In this document: piece after piece, positions 1-8,570 of the stretch
How the letters are laid out: the number at the start of each line of letters is the position of its first letter
Numbering within the stretch: the stretch's first letter is position 1
Assembly (NCBI GenBank): GCA_034440135.1
Contig: JAWXBP010000016.1
Location: 1 to 52,302 of the forward strand
Origin: Planctomycetia bacterium
GTDB taxonomy: Bacteria; Planctomycetota; Planctomycetia; Pirellulales; JALHLM01
Length of the DNA: 52,302 nt
Direction of reading: 5' to 3'
Program-made: the position numbers and the translations under genes
Notes under the pieces: generated by a model
Databases searched by the model: none
What the model was told of the DNA's origin: nothing
The model's input: only the letters and a program-made list of their open reading frames with translations

Positions 1-89
1 CGGCGGGCCTACTCGACCAATAAGCGCCGTCGATTTGCGCTTCGATGATTTCCGGCGGGCAATGCTCTATTTCGATGTCCCGGCCCGCC
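1..89. repeat. Partial inverted repeat at the window edge
   Basis: GGCGGGCC at 2-9 is the reverse complement of GGCCCGCC at 82-89, which runs into the stop codon of the dehydrogenase gene (90-92). The left arm may continue outside the window, so the true arm length cannot be judged. It resembles the other long inverted repeats in this window in sitting exactly at a gene end. Confidence 0.35.
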
Positions 90-1166
90 CTACGCGGAAT
101 TAAGCGCCGCGAGAATCCGGTCGCCCATTTCGCTCGTGGTGAGGCGGCCGCCGAGGTCGGGCGTGCGTTCGCCTTCTGCCAGGCATTGTTCGACGGCGCG
201 GCGGATGCGCGCCGCGGCGCTGGGTTCCTGGAGCCAGTCGAGCATCATGGCGGCGCTTAACATTGCAGCCGTGGGGTTGGCGATGCCTTTGCCGGCGATA
301 TCCGGCGCGGACCCGTGGACCGGCTCGAACATTGAGGGGAACGTGCGCTCTGGATTGAGATTGGCGCTTGGCGCGAGTCCCAAGCCGCCGCCGAGGACGC
401 CGCCCAGATCGGTCAGTAGATCGCCGAACAGGTTGGAAGCGACGACGACATCGAACGCCTCCGGCCAGCGGACGAAATTCATCACTGCTGCGTCGGCGTG
501 TTGCTTGTCGGTGACGACGTCGATGTATTGCGGCGTAATCTCGTCGAGGATTTCATCCCACAATACGTAGCTATAGCGCATGGCGTTCGACTTGGTGATC
601 ATCGTCAGCTTGCGCCGCCGTGTTCGCGCGAGCTGAAAGCCGAAGTGCAGGATGCGCTCAATGCCGCGCCGCGTGTGAATGGCCGTTTGCAGCGCGAATT
701 CTTCCGGCTGGCCGATCTTGAACCGTCCGCCGTTGTTGACGTATTCCCCTTCGGAGTTCTCGCGCACGACGATCAGGTCGATGTCGCCGCTCTTTTTGGA
801 GGCCAGCACGCTTTTCAACCCGGGAAACAACTTTGCGGGGCGCACGCAGGCGTATTGATCGAAGCGCTGGCGGAGTTCCACGAGCGGCGCGAGCGTCACA
901 TGATCCGGTAGCTCGGCTGGCCAGCCCACCGCGCCCAGCAAGATCGCATCCTGTCCGCGGAGTTGATCGAGGAAATCCGCCGGCGCGACGCGGCCGTGCT
1001 TGCGGTGGTAGTTCACGCCCCAGGGAAGCCAGGTGTATTCGAGCTTCAGGCCAGGTTCGAACGACTGGACTTGGTCAAGTACGCGGATCGCCTGATCGAT
1101 CACTTCCTGGCCAATGCCGTCGCCGGGGTAGACGGCGATGCGATGACGACGAGGCGCGGGGGGCAT
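90..1166 (-). CDS. Isocitrate/isopropylmalate dehydrogenase family protein, tartrate or D-malate dehydrogenase type
   Basis: This is an NAD-dependent decarboxylating dehydrogenase of the beta-decarboxylating family (358 aa from the chosen start). The N-terminus has the family signature YPGDGIGQEVI. The substrate-binding arginines lie around RQRFDQYACVRP, and the metal/NAD region DLLTDLGGVLGGGLGLAPSA followed by FEPVHGSAPDIAGKG is intact. VVRENSEGEYVNNGG is the form typical of the tartrate/D-malate dehydrogenase subgroup rather than LeuB, so oxidation of D-malate or tartrate is the likely reaction; the exact substrate is inference. A longer GTG start at 1211 exists, but it falls inside a perfect 28-bp inverted repeat and adds 15 residues that look like translated repeat. 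ATG at 1166 (MPPAPRRHRIAV) is therefore preferred. It lies downstream of psd on the same strand and may be the last gene of that cluster. Confidence 0.88.
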   Translation of the reverse strand: MPPAPRRHRIAVYPGDGIGQEVIDQAIRVLDQVQSFEPGLKLEYTWLPWGVNYHRKHGRVAPADFLDQLRGQDAILLGAVGWPAELPDHVTLAPLVELRQRFDQYACVRPAKLFPGLKSVLASKKSGDIDLIVVRENSEGEYVNNGGRFKIGQPEEFALQTAIHTRRGIERILHFGFQLARTRRRKLTMITKSNAMRYSYVLWDEILDEITPQYIDVVTDKQHADAAVMNFVRWPEAFDVVVASNLFGDLLTDLGGVLGGGLGLAPSANLNPERTFPSMFEPVHGSAPDIAGKGIANPTAAMLSAAMMLDWLQEPSAAARIRRAVEQCLAEGERTPDLGGRLTTSEMGDRILAALNSA

Positions 1167-1207
1167 GTTTTTGCTCGTTTCGATGACAGACGTTTTGAGC
1201 GAGTCGA

Positions 1208-1268
1208 CCACAGTCTCCTTTCGCTCCGCGAAAGGCCGGACCTTTCGCGGAGCGAAAGGAGACTGTGG
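1208..1268. repeat. Perfect 28-bp inverted repeat, CCTTTCGC/GCGAAAGG type
   Basis: Arms 1208-1235 and 1241-1268 are perfect reverse complements around a 5-nt loop (CCGGA). The core is CTTTCGCTCCGCGAAAGG, itself nearly palindromic, so each arm can also fold alone. It fills the psd to dehydrogenase gap. A second, single-armed copy lies at 50674-50702 with one base changed in the shared outer part. No T-tract follows, so it is not a canonical terminator. Confidence 0.9.
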
Positions 1269-1277
1269 GGTCGCATG

Positions 1278-2249
1278 CTACGTTTGATACTTCGCCAGCA
1301 CGTCGGCGCCAGCACAGACTTTTTGGCCGAGTTGGGCGATAATTTCCAAGCCCTCCGTGGCCGGCAAGTATAGTTCCGTGCGCGAGCCGAGTTTGATCAT
1401 GCCGAACTTGTGTCCACGCGTGACGGATTCACCCGGGCGGAGTTCGCAGACTATGCGTCGCGCGAATTGGCCGGCGATCTGCCGCACGGCGAAGCGGCGA
1501 TACGGCGGCTTTTCTTCTTCCATGCCGATCCACATCGCTTCGTTTTCGACCGCGCTCGCCGGATTGAGTGCACTGATGAACTGCCCGGGAAAATAACGTA
1601 GCGCCGTGACGCGGGCCGCAGCCGGTGCGCGATTGACGTGGACGTTGAAGATCGACAGGAACAGGCCGATGCGCACCGTCGGGCCGTCGATGTAGCCGTC
1701 GTATTCCAGCCGTGTGATGTCGACCACCTTGCCGTCGGCGGGCGAGACGAACAGGCTCGGCTCCTGGGGAATCGCTCGTTCCGGGTCGCGGAAGAACCAG
1801 ACGATGAGTCCGCAAATCACGCAGGTGACGGGCGCGATCAAGTAAAACGGAACATAGGTCCGGCGAAAGGTGCTGGCGGCGATAATGGTCACGAGCGCCA
1901 GGGGGTACGCCATCAATTGCAACTCGCAGAGGCCCCAGCGCGCGAACGGGACCCGCTCCCGCCACTGAAATGGATCGTCCGAGACCGGCCAGGACGCGGT
2001 GCATTGATTGCGGAAGTACTTCAAATCGCGCGGGTCGAGCACCTCGTGCGGACAGCCGGTTGGGTCGCCGTGGCGGAGCTTGGCCATCCGCACGACGTAC
2101 GCCTTGCGAAACGTCTTCAGGTACCAGCGGCGGACGCGGCCCCAGGCCAACTCGATCTGATAGCAAACGCCGCCGCCGGGCTGCACGCTCGGAATGTTGA
2201 CAGGCAGCGGTTCCAACTCGGCGCGCTGAGACGAATTCGTGTGGTTCAT
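1278..2249 (-). CDS. psd: Phosphatidylserine decarboxylase proenzyme family protein
   Basis: It converts phosphatidylserine to phosphatidylethanolamine at the inner membrane (323 aa). The C-terminal half is typical: VRIGLFLSIFNVHVNR, then the self-cleavage motif KLGSR near residue 289, whose serine would become the pyruvoyl group, then a short alpha-chain ending in VLAKYQT. LGSR corresponds to the FGSR form of the short prokaryotic class. Two hydrophobic helices (about residues 110-150) precede FFRDPER, a conserved membrane-edge motif of the family. The extra N-terminal region of about 100 residues, rich in basic and aromatic residues, is longer than in short-class enzymes and its role is unknown. 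ATG at 2249 is chosen because the upstream in-frame extension to 2363 runs through an intergenic inverted repeat. It is downstream of mlaEFD on the same strand, which suits phospholipid homeostasis. Confidence 0.88.
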   Translation of the reverse strand: MNHTNSSQRAELEPLPVNIPSVQPGGGVCYQIELAWGRVRRWYLKTFRKAYVVRMAKLRHGDPTGCPHEVLDPRDLKYFRNQCTASWPVSDDPFQWRERVPFARWGLCELQLMAYPLALVTIIAASTFRRTYVPFYLIAPVTCVICGLIVWFFRDPERAIPQEPSLFVSPADGKVVDITRLEYDGYIDGPTVRIGLFLSIFNVHVNRAPAAARVTALRYFPGQFISALNPASAVENEAMWIGMEEEKPPYRRFAVRQIAGQFARRIVCELRPGESVTRGHKFGMIKLGSRTELYLPATEGLEIIAQLGQKVCAGADVLAKYQT

Positions 2250-2327
2250 CACGATAAGCGTACTATCTGGACAGGGCAGCGCGGAGTGGGAGTGTTCGGC
2301 GTTGATTCCATAGTAGCGAGCGTAAAA

Positions 2328-2386
2328 CCCAGGGAAGGCCCCAATAGTCGTGGGCGATGGCAAAGTTCTGGGTGGCCTTCCCTGGG
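2328..2386. repeat. Inverted repeat family E (CCCAGGGAAGGCC), copy 1
   Basis: CCCAGGGAAGGCC at 2328-2340 and its perfect reverse complement at 2374-2386 enclose 33 nt. It lies in the mlaD to psd gap. Two further copies are at 15580-15643 and 27063-27127. Confidence 0.88.
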
Positions 2387-2406
2387 CTTGGCGGAGAAAG
2401 TCGTCG

Positions 2407-3483
2407 TTATTTGAACTTCGTCCCCGCTCCGGGGCGGACGGCGTCGCGCAGGACGCCGCCCGGATGGCGTGCCAGGCTGTCCGTGAACACTCGAATATCG
2501 CCCACTACCGGGCGGAGGTCCTTGGTGAGCTGGTTGATGTTCAGGACTGTGTTGTTCAGGTTGTAGTACAGGTCCGGGTTGTTGAGCAGTTGCGCGACGG
2601 TGCCTTCGGAATCGTTCAGGCGATCGGTGAACCGGCCGACGCCATCCAGGGCGTAGTTGAGCGTGGTCAGCGTGGTGTCGAATTTTGCGGCGATCTCTTC
2701 GCTGCGCTCGGCGAGCGGGGCGGTGATGCTCTCGACGTTCTTCAAAGTTCGATTCGCCGAACCGATGGCCACTTGCATCTCGTCGATCGTGGCGTGGGCG
2801 TCGGCCAGCAGCTTGGGTAAATCGGCCGCGGCCTGCTTGATGTTCGCGCGAAGTTCCGGGTCACCGGTGATTTCGTTGATGTTGTCCATCGACTTGTTCA
2901 GGTTGTCGAGCGTGCGCTCCGCCTTGTCGACGATCCGCGAAAGTTGATCATCCTCCGACGCCAGCACGCGATTGAGTCGCTGCGCCAGGCGGCTGATTTC
3001 CTGCCCGGCGAGCTCGACGCTCATCAAAGTGCGATTCACCGGGTCTTCGATCTCGCTGAGAATCGACGTGGGATCGACTTTGTCTTCGCCGACCAGCAAA
3101 TCGCCCGGCTGAATCTCGTCCGCCGGCAGGCCCAGATCCTCGCGTTTGACGAACGAGATTGCCGCGTCGCCGCCGATCAGCGAGCTACCGATGCGGGGCA
3201 CCTCGTTTTTCATCAGCTTGCGGTCCGCGTCAATTTCGGCCGTGACTAGTGCGCCGGCGTCTTCCTTCAGCTCCACATTGGTTACGCGGCCGATGGTGAT
3301 CCCACTTTTCTTGATCGGCGTATCGCGCACGACGCCGCTGCCGTCCTGAAAGGTGATGAAGACGGTGTAGCGGCGATGAAAAAACGACGGCAGCTCGCCA
3401 AACAGCAGCACGAGAATCCCCGTGATGCTGAAGGTGGCCAGCACCATCACGCCGACCCGAAACTGCATCGTGCGTTCGTCCAT
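2407..3483 (-). CDS. mlaD: MlaD-type MCE domain protein, lipid transport substrate-binding subunit
   Basis: This is a periplasmic, membrane-anchored MCE protein that would bind phospholipid for the MlaFE-type ABC transporter (358 aa). One N-terminal membrane segment (VMVLATFSITGILVLLFG) is followed by the MCE domain, with FQDGSGVVRDTPIKKSGI then IGRVTNVEL, typical of the family. The C-terminal half is long and helical with repeated hydrophobic and polar heptads (for example LDNLNKSMDNINEIT and LDGVGRFTDRLNDSEG), suggesting a coiled-coil barrel or tube extension. It is longer than E. coli MlaD, as in many non-proteobacterial homologues. ATG at 3483 (MDERTMQFRVG) is chosen because earlier codons add only a short unrelated leader. 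mlaF and mlaE lie upstream on the same strand. Confidence 0.88.
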   Translation of the reverse strand: MDERTMQFRVGVMVLATFSITGILVLLFGELPSFFHRRYTVFITFQDGSGVVRDTPIKKSGITIGRVTNVELKEDAGALVTAEIDADRKLMKNEVPRIGSSLIGGDAAISFVKREDLGLPADEIQPGDLLVGEDKVDPTSILSEIEDPVNRTLMSVELAGQEISRLAQRLNRVLASEDDQLSRIVDKAERTLDNLNKSMDNINEITGDPELRANIKQAAADLPKLLADAHATIDEMQVAIGSANRTLKNVESITAPLAERSEEIAAKFDTTLTTLNYALDGVGRFTDRLNDSEGTVAQLLNNPDLYYNLNNTVLNINQLTKDLRPVVGDIRVFTDSLARHPGGVLRDAVRPGAGTKFK

Positions 3484-3520
3484 GGCGGGAGCAGCTAGTG
3501 AAAGTAGGTGAGGTAACAAA

Positions 3521-3717
3521 GTAGGTCAGGCACCGCTGTCGATGTCAAAGTCACCGCGCCGAAATCACGTCGCAGCTACACCCAAAATGCTGCGCAGGTT
3601 TGTGCCTGACAGCATCGACGTCGCTCCTGTCAGGCACAAGCGGGTCAGCGACTCGGGGCATGAAGATGGTTTGATTCGATTCATGCCGTTTGCTTTCGAC
3701 TGCGGCACCTGACCTAC
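3521..3717. repeat. Nested inverted repeats, family F/G (GTAGGTCAGGC)
   Basis: Outer arms are GTAGGTCAGGCACCGC (3521-3536) and GCGGCACCTGACCTAC (3702-3717), complementary except for two central bases. Inside is a perfect 12-bp hairpin, TGTGCCTGACAG (3601-3612) with CTGTCAGGCACA (3627-3638). It fills most of the mlaF to mlaD gap. The GTAGGTCAGGC end is shared with the repeat at 11157-11248. Confidence 0.8.
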
Positions 3718-3744
3718 GTGATGGCGGCGCCTGAACTACGGGAT

Positions 3745-4575
3745 CTATTTGCTTCTCTCTAATTCTTGTAGGCGTTCACCCGCTTCGCCGCGGACGAATT
3801 GCGTTACGCGCGGGTCCGGGTGATCGTCGAGTTCTTCCGGGGCGCCGTCGAAGATGATTTGCGGTTCGCCGCGTTCCAGCCGGGACAGCGGATAGAACAT
3901 CACGATGCGGTCGGCCACCTTGCGGGCGGAGTGCATGTCGTGAGTGACCACGATGCCGGTCACGCCCGTGCGCTTGCGCGTGCGGAGGATTAACTCGTTG
4001 ATGACGTCGCTCATGATCGGGTCGAGGCCCGTGGTCGGCTCATCGTAGAGGACTACCTCGGGATTCATCGCCAACGCCCGGGCCAGGCCGACGCGTTTGC
4101 GCATGCCGCCGGAGAGTTCCGCCGGCTTCTTGCTCAGCACGTTTTCGGCGAGTCCGACCTCGAGCAAGCGTTCGCGGACGATGTCGTCGATCTCGCCGGC
4201 CTTCACGTCGTCGTTCTGGCGCAATGGGAACGCGATATTCTGGGCGATGGTCAAGCTGTCAAACAGCGCCGCCATCTGGAAAACGTAGCCGAACCGCAGA
4301 CGTTGTGCGGTGAGTTGCTTGTCATTCAGCTTGGTCAAGTCGCGGCCGTCGAAGATCACTTCGCCGCTTGTGGGACGCACGAGGCCGATCATCGTCTTCA
4401 AAAACACCGTCTTCCCGCACCCGCTCTCGCCGATGATCGCCACCGTCTGCCCGCGGGGGATCTCCAGGTCGATCTCGCGCAGCACCGCATTGCCGTCAAA
4501 CACGACGGACACGTCACGCGCCGTAATCAGCGGCTCGCCGGAGTCGGTCGGCGTTGGACGGCGGGTTTTGGGCAC
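3745..4575 (-). CDS. mlaF: MlaF-type ABC transporter ATP-binding protein
   Basis: This is the ATPase subunit of the MCE-linked phospholipid transporter (276 aa). It has Walker A GESGCGKT near residue 53, the Q-loop in FGYVFQMAALFDSLT, signature LSGGMRKRVGLARAL, Walker B VVLYDEPTTGLDP and the switch histidine in VVTHDM. FQMAALFDS and the GGMRKRV signature are characteristic of the MlaF subgroup. It would energise movement of phospholipid between the membranes together with MlaE (4718-5599) and MlaD (2407-3483), all on one strand in the order E, F, D. The direction of transport cannot be read from sequence. The gaps on both sides are filled with inverted repeats of different families. Confidence 0.92.
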   Translation of the reverse strand: MPKTRRPTPTDSGEPLITARDVSVVFDGNAVLREIDLEIPRGQTVAIIGESGCGKTVFLKTMIGLVRPTSGEVIFDGRDLTKLNDKQLTAQRLRFGYVFQMAALFDSLTIAQNIAFPLRQNDDVKAGEIDDIVRERLLEVGLAENVLSKKPAELSGGMRKRVGLARALAMNPEVVLYDEPTTGLDPIMSDVINELILRTRKRTGVTGIVVTHDMHSARKVADRIVMFYPLSRLERGEPQIIFDGAPEELDDHPDPRVTQFVRGEAGERLQELERSK

Positions 4576-4598
4576 TTCGGATTTTCCTAATGGATCTC

Positions 4599-4698
4599 AC
4601 TAGCCCGACGCGCAAGCGAGGGGGAGTTGACGTTGGCCGTGAGAACACGTCGTACTCAAATCGACGTCCGCTCCCCCTCGCTTGCGCGTCGGGCTAGT
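4599..4698. repeat. Inverted repeat family A (CTAGCCCG..GCGAGGG), copy 1
   Basis: Arms of 28 bp at 4599-4626 and 4671-4698 are perfect reverse complements; the outer end is ACTAGCCCGACGCGCAAG. The 44-nt spacer contains GTTGACGTTGG and ACGTCCGCT, also seen wholly or partly in the copies at 13471-13612 and 17166-17265. It lies in the mlaE to mlaF gap. Confidence 0.93.
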
Positions 4699-4717
4699 AA
4701 ATTCGCTTTCTCGTGCA

Positions 4718-5599
4718 TCAAATAATCCTTGGCCCTTCTGGCCAGAGGTAGAAGTAGAACGCGTCGAGCAGGATGCCGAGCAGGAGGTCGATGATGAGGA
4801 TGACGACGAACGAGGCGACGAAAGAATTGGTGGCGGCGCGGCCGACGCCTTCGGCGCCGGGATCGCAATGGAAGCCGCGATGACAGCTGATGACGGAGAT
4901 CGCGGCGCCGAAGAACAGGCTCTTGAAGACGCCGCTGAATAAGTCGAACAGACTCACGAACCGCTGGGAGTGGTCCCAGTAGTGGTGTGAATCGATGTGC
5001 AGAATCACCACGCTGTAAAACCAGCCGCCGGCCACGCCCATGAAGTCGGCCATGATGGTCAGCGTCGGAATCAAGAACAGGCAGCTCAGGAAGCGCGGGA
5101 CCACCAGATAATGAATGGGGTTCGCCCCCATGCTAGCGAGGGCGTCGATCTGCTCGGTGACTTTCATCGTGCCCAATTCGGCGGCCATCGCGCTGCCGAC
5201 GCGTCCGGCCAGCATGGTGGCGGCCAACACCGGCCCCAACTCGCGCACCAGCGACATATTGATCACCGCGCCAAGCCGCGTCTCCAAGCTGAGCACGCGG
5301 AACTGGGCATAACTCTGCACGGCGAGCACCATACCGATGAACGTTCCCGTCAAGGCGACGACCGGCAAGCTGAGGACGCCGATCTGATAAAAATTCGGGA
5401 TCAGCGTCTCGCGCCGCGGCAGCCGGGTGAACAGCCAGGACAAGGTGCTGAAACCAAACAGTGCCAGCCCGCCGAGGGCGACCATCCAACCGTTGAACTG
5501 CCGCCACATATCGAGCGCCGCCCGCCCCACACCGGAAAACAAGGCGCGCACCAGCCCGTTCCGCGGCGCGGCAACAGTGGGGAGCCTTCCGGTGGCCAT
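4718..5599 (-). CDS. mlaE: MlaE-type ABC transporter permease
   Basis: This is the integral inner-membrane permease of the MCE phospholipid transporter (293 aa). Several hydrophobic segments are visible (near residues 35-55, 75-100, 140-165 and a C-terminal pair). The MlaE signature [26 protein letters not shown] is interrupted by nothing and is close to consensus; [22 protein letters not shown] precedes it. The protein ends [14 protein letters not shown] at 5599 starts [12 protein letters not shown]. It is the first gene of the mla cluster, and 183 bp without a recognised gene lie upstream, where the cluster promoter would be expected; no clear promoter consensus was found there. Confidence 0.92.
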   Translation of the reverse strand: MATGRLPTVAAPRNGLVRALFSGVGRAALDMWRQFNGWMVALGGLALFGFSTLSWLFTRLPRRETLIPNFYQIGVLSLPVVALTGTFIGMVLAVQSYAQFRVLSLETRLGAVINMSLVRELGPVLAATMLAGRVGSAMAAELGTMKVTEQIDALASMGANPIHYLVVPRFLSCLFLIPTLTIMADFMGVAGGWFYSVVILHIDSHHYWDHSQRFVSLFDLFSGVFKSLFFGAAISVISCHRGFHCDPGAEGVGRAATNSFVASFVVILIIDLLLGILLDAFYFYLWPEGPRII

Positions 5600-5782
5600 G
5601 GTTTGCGCCTCCGCTCAAAGAGCGCGCCGCCCGTCGGCGCGCAATGGGGCGCATAGACTATCGTCCGGCAAGAATTTAGGCGTGAGCAAAGTCTGCGGGT
5701 TGGGTGGATTTTAAGGTTGCAGGGCACGAATACGACTCGGGCAAGCTCGCCAATCTCCCCATCCTGGCTGGCTTCGCGCAAA

Positions 5783-7066
5783 CTAAGTGCATTGCCAATG
5801 CAGGCCGCTCACTTTGCAACTGTCGCACCAGAATACGTAGGCAATTCCCCCACTGCCCCAAAGGAGCTCTCCGCCCTCGGCGGTCGGCAATAGGGAGTCG
5901 AGCTGCATCAAGAACCCCATCTTCGTACCGCAAGACAAACAGTTAAGGTACTGTGCATCCTGAATCCATGTTGGATATCCGCCAACGCGATTGAGATTCT
6001 GTCGGCTATTTGAGTTCCCCCAATCCTGCCACCGCCAACGTTCGCCCGAATCAACGAACGCAACTTCGCAAGGAAGAATATCGCCTGCCGGGAATTCGGG
6101 CTCGCCTGGTTCGACAGTGAGGCAAGTTGGTTTACCGTCACTTTCGTGCCGGTAGTACATTCTTTCCTTTACCCAACCCAAGCACCGCAGGCAACACTCA
6201 ATCGTCAGACGGTTGAGTTCCGACACCCAGGGAAACCCCTCCGTGCAATTGGCGCTGATCAGGATGTTGGTGTGCCGTCCGCAACTGCCGCAGACGGCGT
6301 TTCCAATGCCTCCAATTCTGGCGCGCGATACAGCCGTGCTTGACGCGGTCCACGTCGGATGTTGCATGAGCCACGAAGGTCGGTCCGCGCGGAAATAGTC
6401 GTGCGGAAACGCTATGTGCAGTGGTTTGGGCAAATAAAGCGGCCTAACGCTCCCGTTCACTGATTCAAAGCCCACAGCATGCAAATAGTAGGCAAGCGTT
6501 AGCGGCTCCAGACCACCAGACGCCGTGTATGTTTCGCCTAAATCGATCTGTTTGGTTCGGTCTATCGCAGCGGCAAACGCGCTTTCGCTTCTGATTTGTA
6601 GGAGACAATCCCACGCCTTCTTTCTGATTCCCTGCGGCGCGCCCGTAGCATCGATTTGATCACATAGCCACTCAACCGCCGCGTCGTCGGCCTCCCTCCA
6701 GGGCCAATTTTTGTAGAAGCTACCTTGGTTCGGTGCGCGGTGAAAAATTGCGGGCAGATGTGGATGCAGCGAATTGACGCACTGCAGCGATGCATGGCAG
6801 ATTACCGAATCGGCCGAGGGCCAGTTCTGCTGCTTGTTCAATAGTTCGATCGCTTGACCGCTAAGTTCGGGCCAACGGTCGTTGGGAATGTAGCTCAATA
6901 CATCCTCAATGAATGTATGGCCGTCCTGCACGCAGGCCAGCAATTCGCGTGCTATTGCATACGCAGCGTCGGGAGACTCGTAGGCCATCGCGAGTCCGCG
7001 TTCCTGAGCATCGCATTTCCATTTCTTTTTCCCGAATTCGCGAACAAGTTGCGTAATTTCGTCCAT
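5783..7066 (-). CDS. Cys-rich protein with a DUF1963-like C-terminal region
   Basis: The function is not recognised. From ATG 7066 (MDEITQLVREFGKKKW) the protein has 427 aa. The first third is helical and resembles nothing specific. The C-terminal third has four paired-cysteine sites: VCGSCGRH, CCLRCLGW, NCLSCGTKMG and WCDSCKVS, suggesting one or two zinc sites. GGYPTWIQD followed by a cysteine pair and LMQLDS is a pattern seen in DUF1963/YwqG-like proteins, so a distant relation is likely. The coding sequence is visibly AT-richer than its neighbours and uses more A/T-ending codons, which suggests acquisition by transfer. The upstream in-frame extension to 7123 has no family support. It lies between the mla cluster and the DUF1501 gene, same strand. 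Confidence 0.6.
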   Translation of the reverse strand: MDEITQLVREFGKKKWKCDAQERGLAMAYESPDAAYAIARELLACVQDGHTFIEDVLSYIPNDRWPELSGQAIELLNKQQNWPSADSVICHASLQCVNSLHPHLPAIFHRAPNQGSFYKNWPWREADDAAVEWLCDQIDATGAPQGIRKKAWDCLLQIRSESAFAAAIDRTKQIDLGETYTASGGLEPLTLAYYLHAVGFESVNGSVRPLYLPKPLHIAFPHDYFRADRPSWLMQHPTWTASSTAVSRARIGGIGNAVCGSCGRHTNILISANCTEGFPWVSELNRLTIECCLRCLGWVKERMYYRHESDGKPTCLTVEPGEPEFPAGDILPCEVAFVDSGERWRWQDWGNSNSRQNLNRVGGYPTWIQDAQYLNCLSCGTKMGFLMQLDSLLPTAEGGELLWGSGGIAYVFWCDSCKVSGLHWQCT

Positions 7067-7129
7067 GTGATATCCTCGCTCCGGAAAAACGGGGCACGTC
7101 GAAACGCGTAGATCTGCTCGCACTTAACA

Positions 7130-8554
7130 TTACCCAAACAGCTCCATCACCGGCTCCCCCAGCCCATCCTTCGTCACATAAAACGGCCGGCGTTCGATTT
7201 CGTAGCCGTGGTTGGCGGGAATGCCGAGGGCGCGGTAGATCGTGGCGTGGAGGGCTTCGATCTGGATCGGGTTTTCGATCGTCTTGCAGGGGCGTTCGTC
7301 GGCGGTCTTGCCGTAGAGGAAGCCCTTTTTCATGCCGCCGCCGAACATCAGCACGCAGCCGGCGTCGGTGAAGTGGCGGTGCATGCCGTAGTATTTCAGC
7401 TCGTTGACCACGTCCGGCACTTCGACCTGATCCTTGACCTGATTGCCTGGCTTGCCTTCCATCATCATGTCGCGGCTGAATTCGCTGGCCAACACGACCA
7501 GCGTGCGATCGAGCAGCCCGCGGGCTTCGAGGTCGAGAATCAATTGCGCGATCGGCGCGTCGATCTCGGGCTTCAATTCCGAGAGCCGTGTGTGGCCGTT
7601 GTCGTGCGTGTCCCAATGTTTAAAGGGGATGTATTCGGTGGTGACTTCGATAAACCGCGCGCCGACTTCGACCAATCGCCGCGCGAGCAAGCAGCCGAGC
7701 CCGAAGCGGCCGGTGTTGTATTTGTCGTAGCTTTCCTTCGGCTCCTCGCTTAGGTCGAACGCCTTCGCCGCCGGCGAGCTAAGCAACCGGTAGGCGTTTT
7801 CGACGCTCCGCTCCAGCGACTCGCGTTGATAGTCGCTGCCATGTTGCGCTACCGGGCTCTGCGCGATGAGCTTGCGATACGACTCGTACCGGGCGTTGAA
7901 GCGTTCGGCGCTCATGCCGCCGGGCGGGCGAATCGCGTTCACGGCCTGGTCCGGATACGGCAGCAAGAAGGGGCCGTACTCGGTGCCGAGGAAGCCGGCC
8001 TGGTGAAAGGCCTTGAGTTCCTCCCCTTCCCCGACGTCGAACCTTTGCCCGATATCGATGAAGGCCGGCACCACAGGATCGCGCGGGCCGAGCGTCTTCG
8101 AGATCCACGCCCCGATGTGCGGCGCGGCCACGGTTTGCGGCGGGGCGTAACCGGTGTGCCAGTGATATTGATGACGCGAGTGGAGAATGAAGCCCAAGTC
8201 GCCGGCGCGGTAGGAGCGGATCAACGTCCCGCGATCCATCACCGCGGCCGTCTTCTCCAGTCCGGCCGAAAACTTGATGTTGTCCACCGCGGTGTCGATC
8301 GTAGGAAACGTGCTGAGAATGCGATTCGACTCGACGCCCGGCTCGAACGGCGTGTACCGCTTGGGGTCAAACGTCTCGGTAGCGGCCATCCCGCCCCCCA
8401 TCCACAACACGATCACCGCATCCGCCGTGGCGGGCAGCAGCACATCGGAAGTCAACTCCGCGTGCAGCCCGCGCGGCGAACCGGCCGCCAACGCGGACAA
8501 AGTGGCCGCGGAAGCAGTCTTGAGAAAGTCACGGCGAGAGGGGGAGGAGGACAT
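7130..8554 (-). CDS. DUF1501 domain protein, Tat-exported
   Basis: This is a secreted sulfatase-like-fold protein of the DUF1501 family (474 aa), greatly expanded in planctomycetes. The N-terminus is a twin-arginine signal (SRRDFLK at residues 6-12, followed by an alanine-rich segment ending LHA), so it is likely exported folded. Family features include ADAVIVLWMGGGMAATETFDPK near the start and LDRTLVVLASEFSR then a GGGMKKGFLYGKTADE region near the C-terminus. In planctomycetes these genes usually sit directly beside a DUF1549/DUF1553 gene and are co-expressed; here that partner (9126-11060) is separated by a GxxExxY cassette. The biochemical role is not established. A GAGG ribosome-binding sequence sits about 7 nt before the ATG. 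Confidence 0.9.
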   Translation of the reverse strand: MSSSPSRRDFLKTASAATLSALAAGSPRGLHAELTSDVLLPATADAVIVLWMGGGMAATETFDPKRYTPFEPGVESNRILSTFPTIDTAVDNIKFSAGLEKTAAVMDRGTLIRSYRAGDLGFILHSRHQYHWHTGYAPPQTVAAPHIGAWISKTLGPRDPVVPAFIDIGQRFDVGEGEELKAFHQAGFLGTEYGPFLLPYPDQAVNAIRPPGGMSAERFNARYESYRKLIAQSPVAQHGSDYQRESLERSVENAYRLLSSPAAKAFDLSEEPKESYDKYNTGRFGLGCLLARRLVEVGARFIEVTTEYIPFKHWDTHDNGHTRLSELKPEIDAPIAQLILDLEARGLLDRTLVVLASEFSRDMMMEGKPGNQVKDQVEVPDVVNELKYYGMHRHFTDAGCVLMFGGGMKKGFLYGKTADERPCKTIENPIQIEALHATIYRALGIPANHGYEIERRPFYVTKDGLGEPVMELFG

Positions 8555-8570
8555 CGAATCGCCTCGGATG

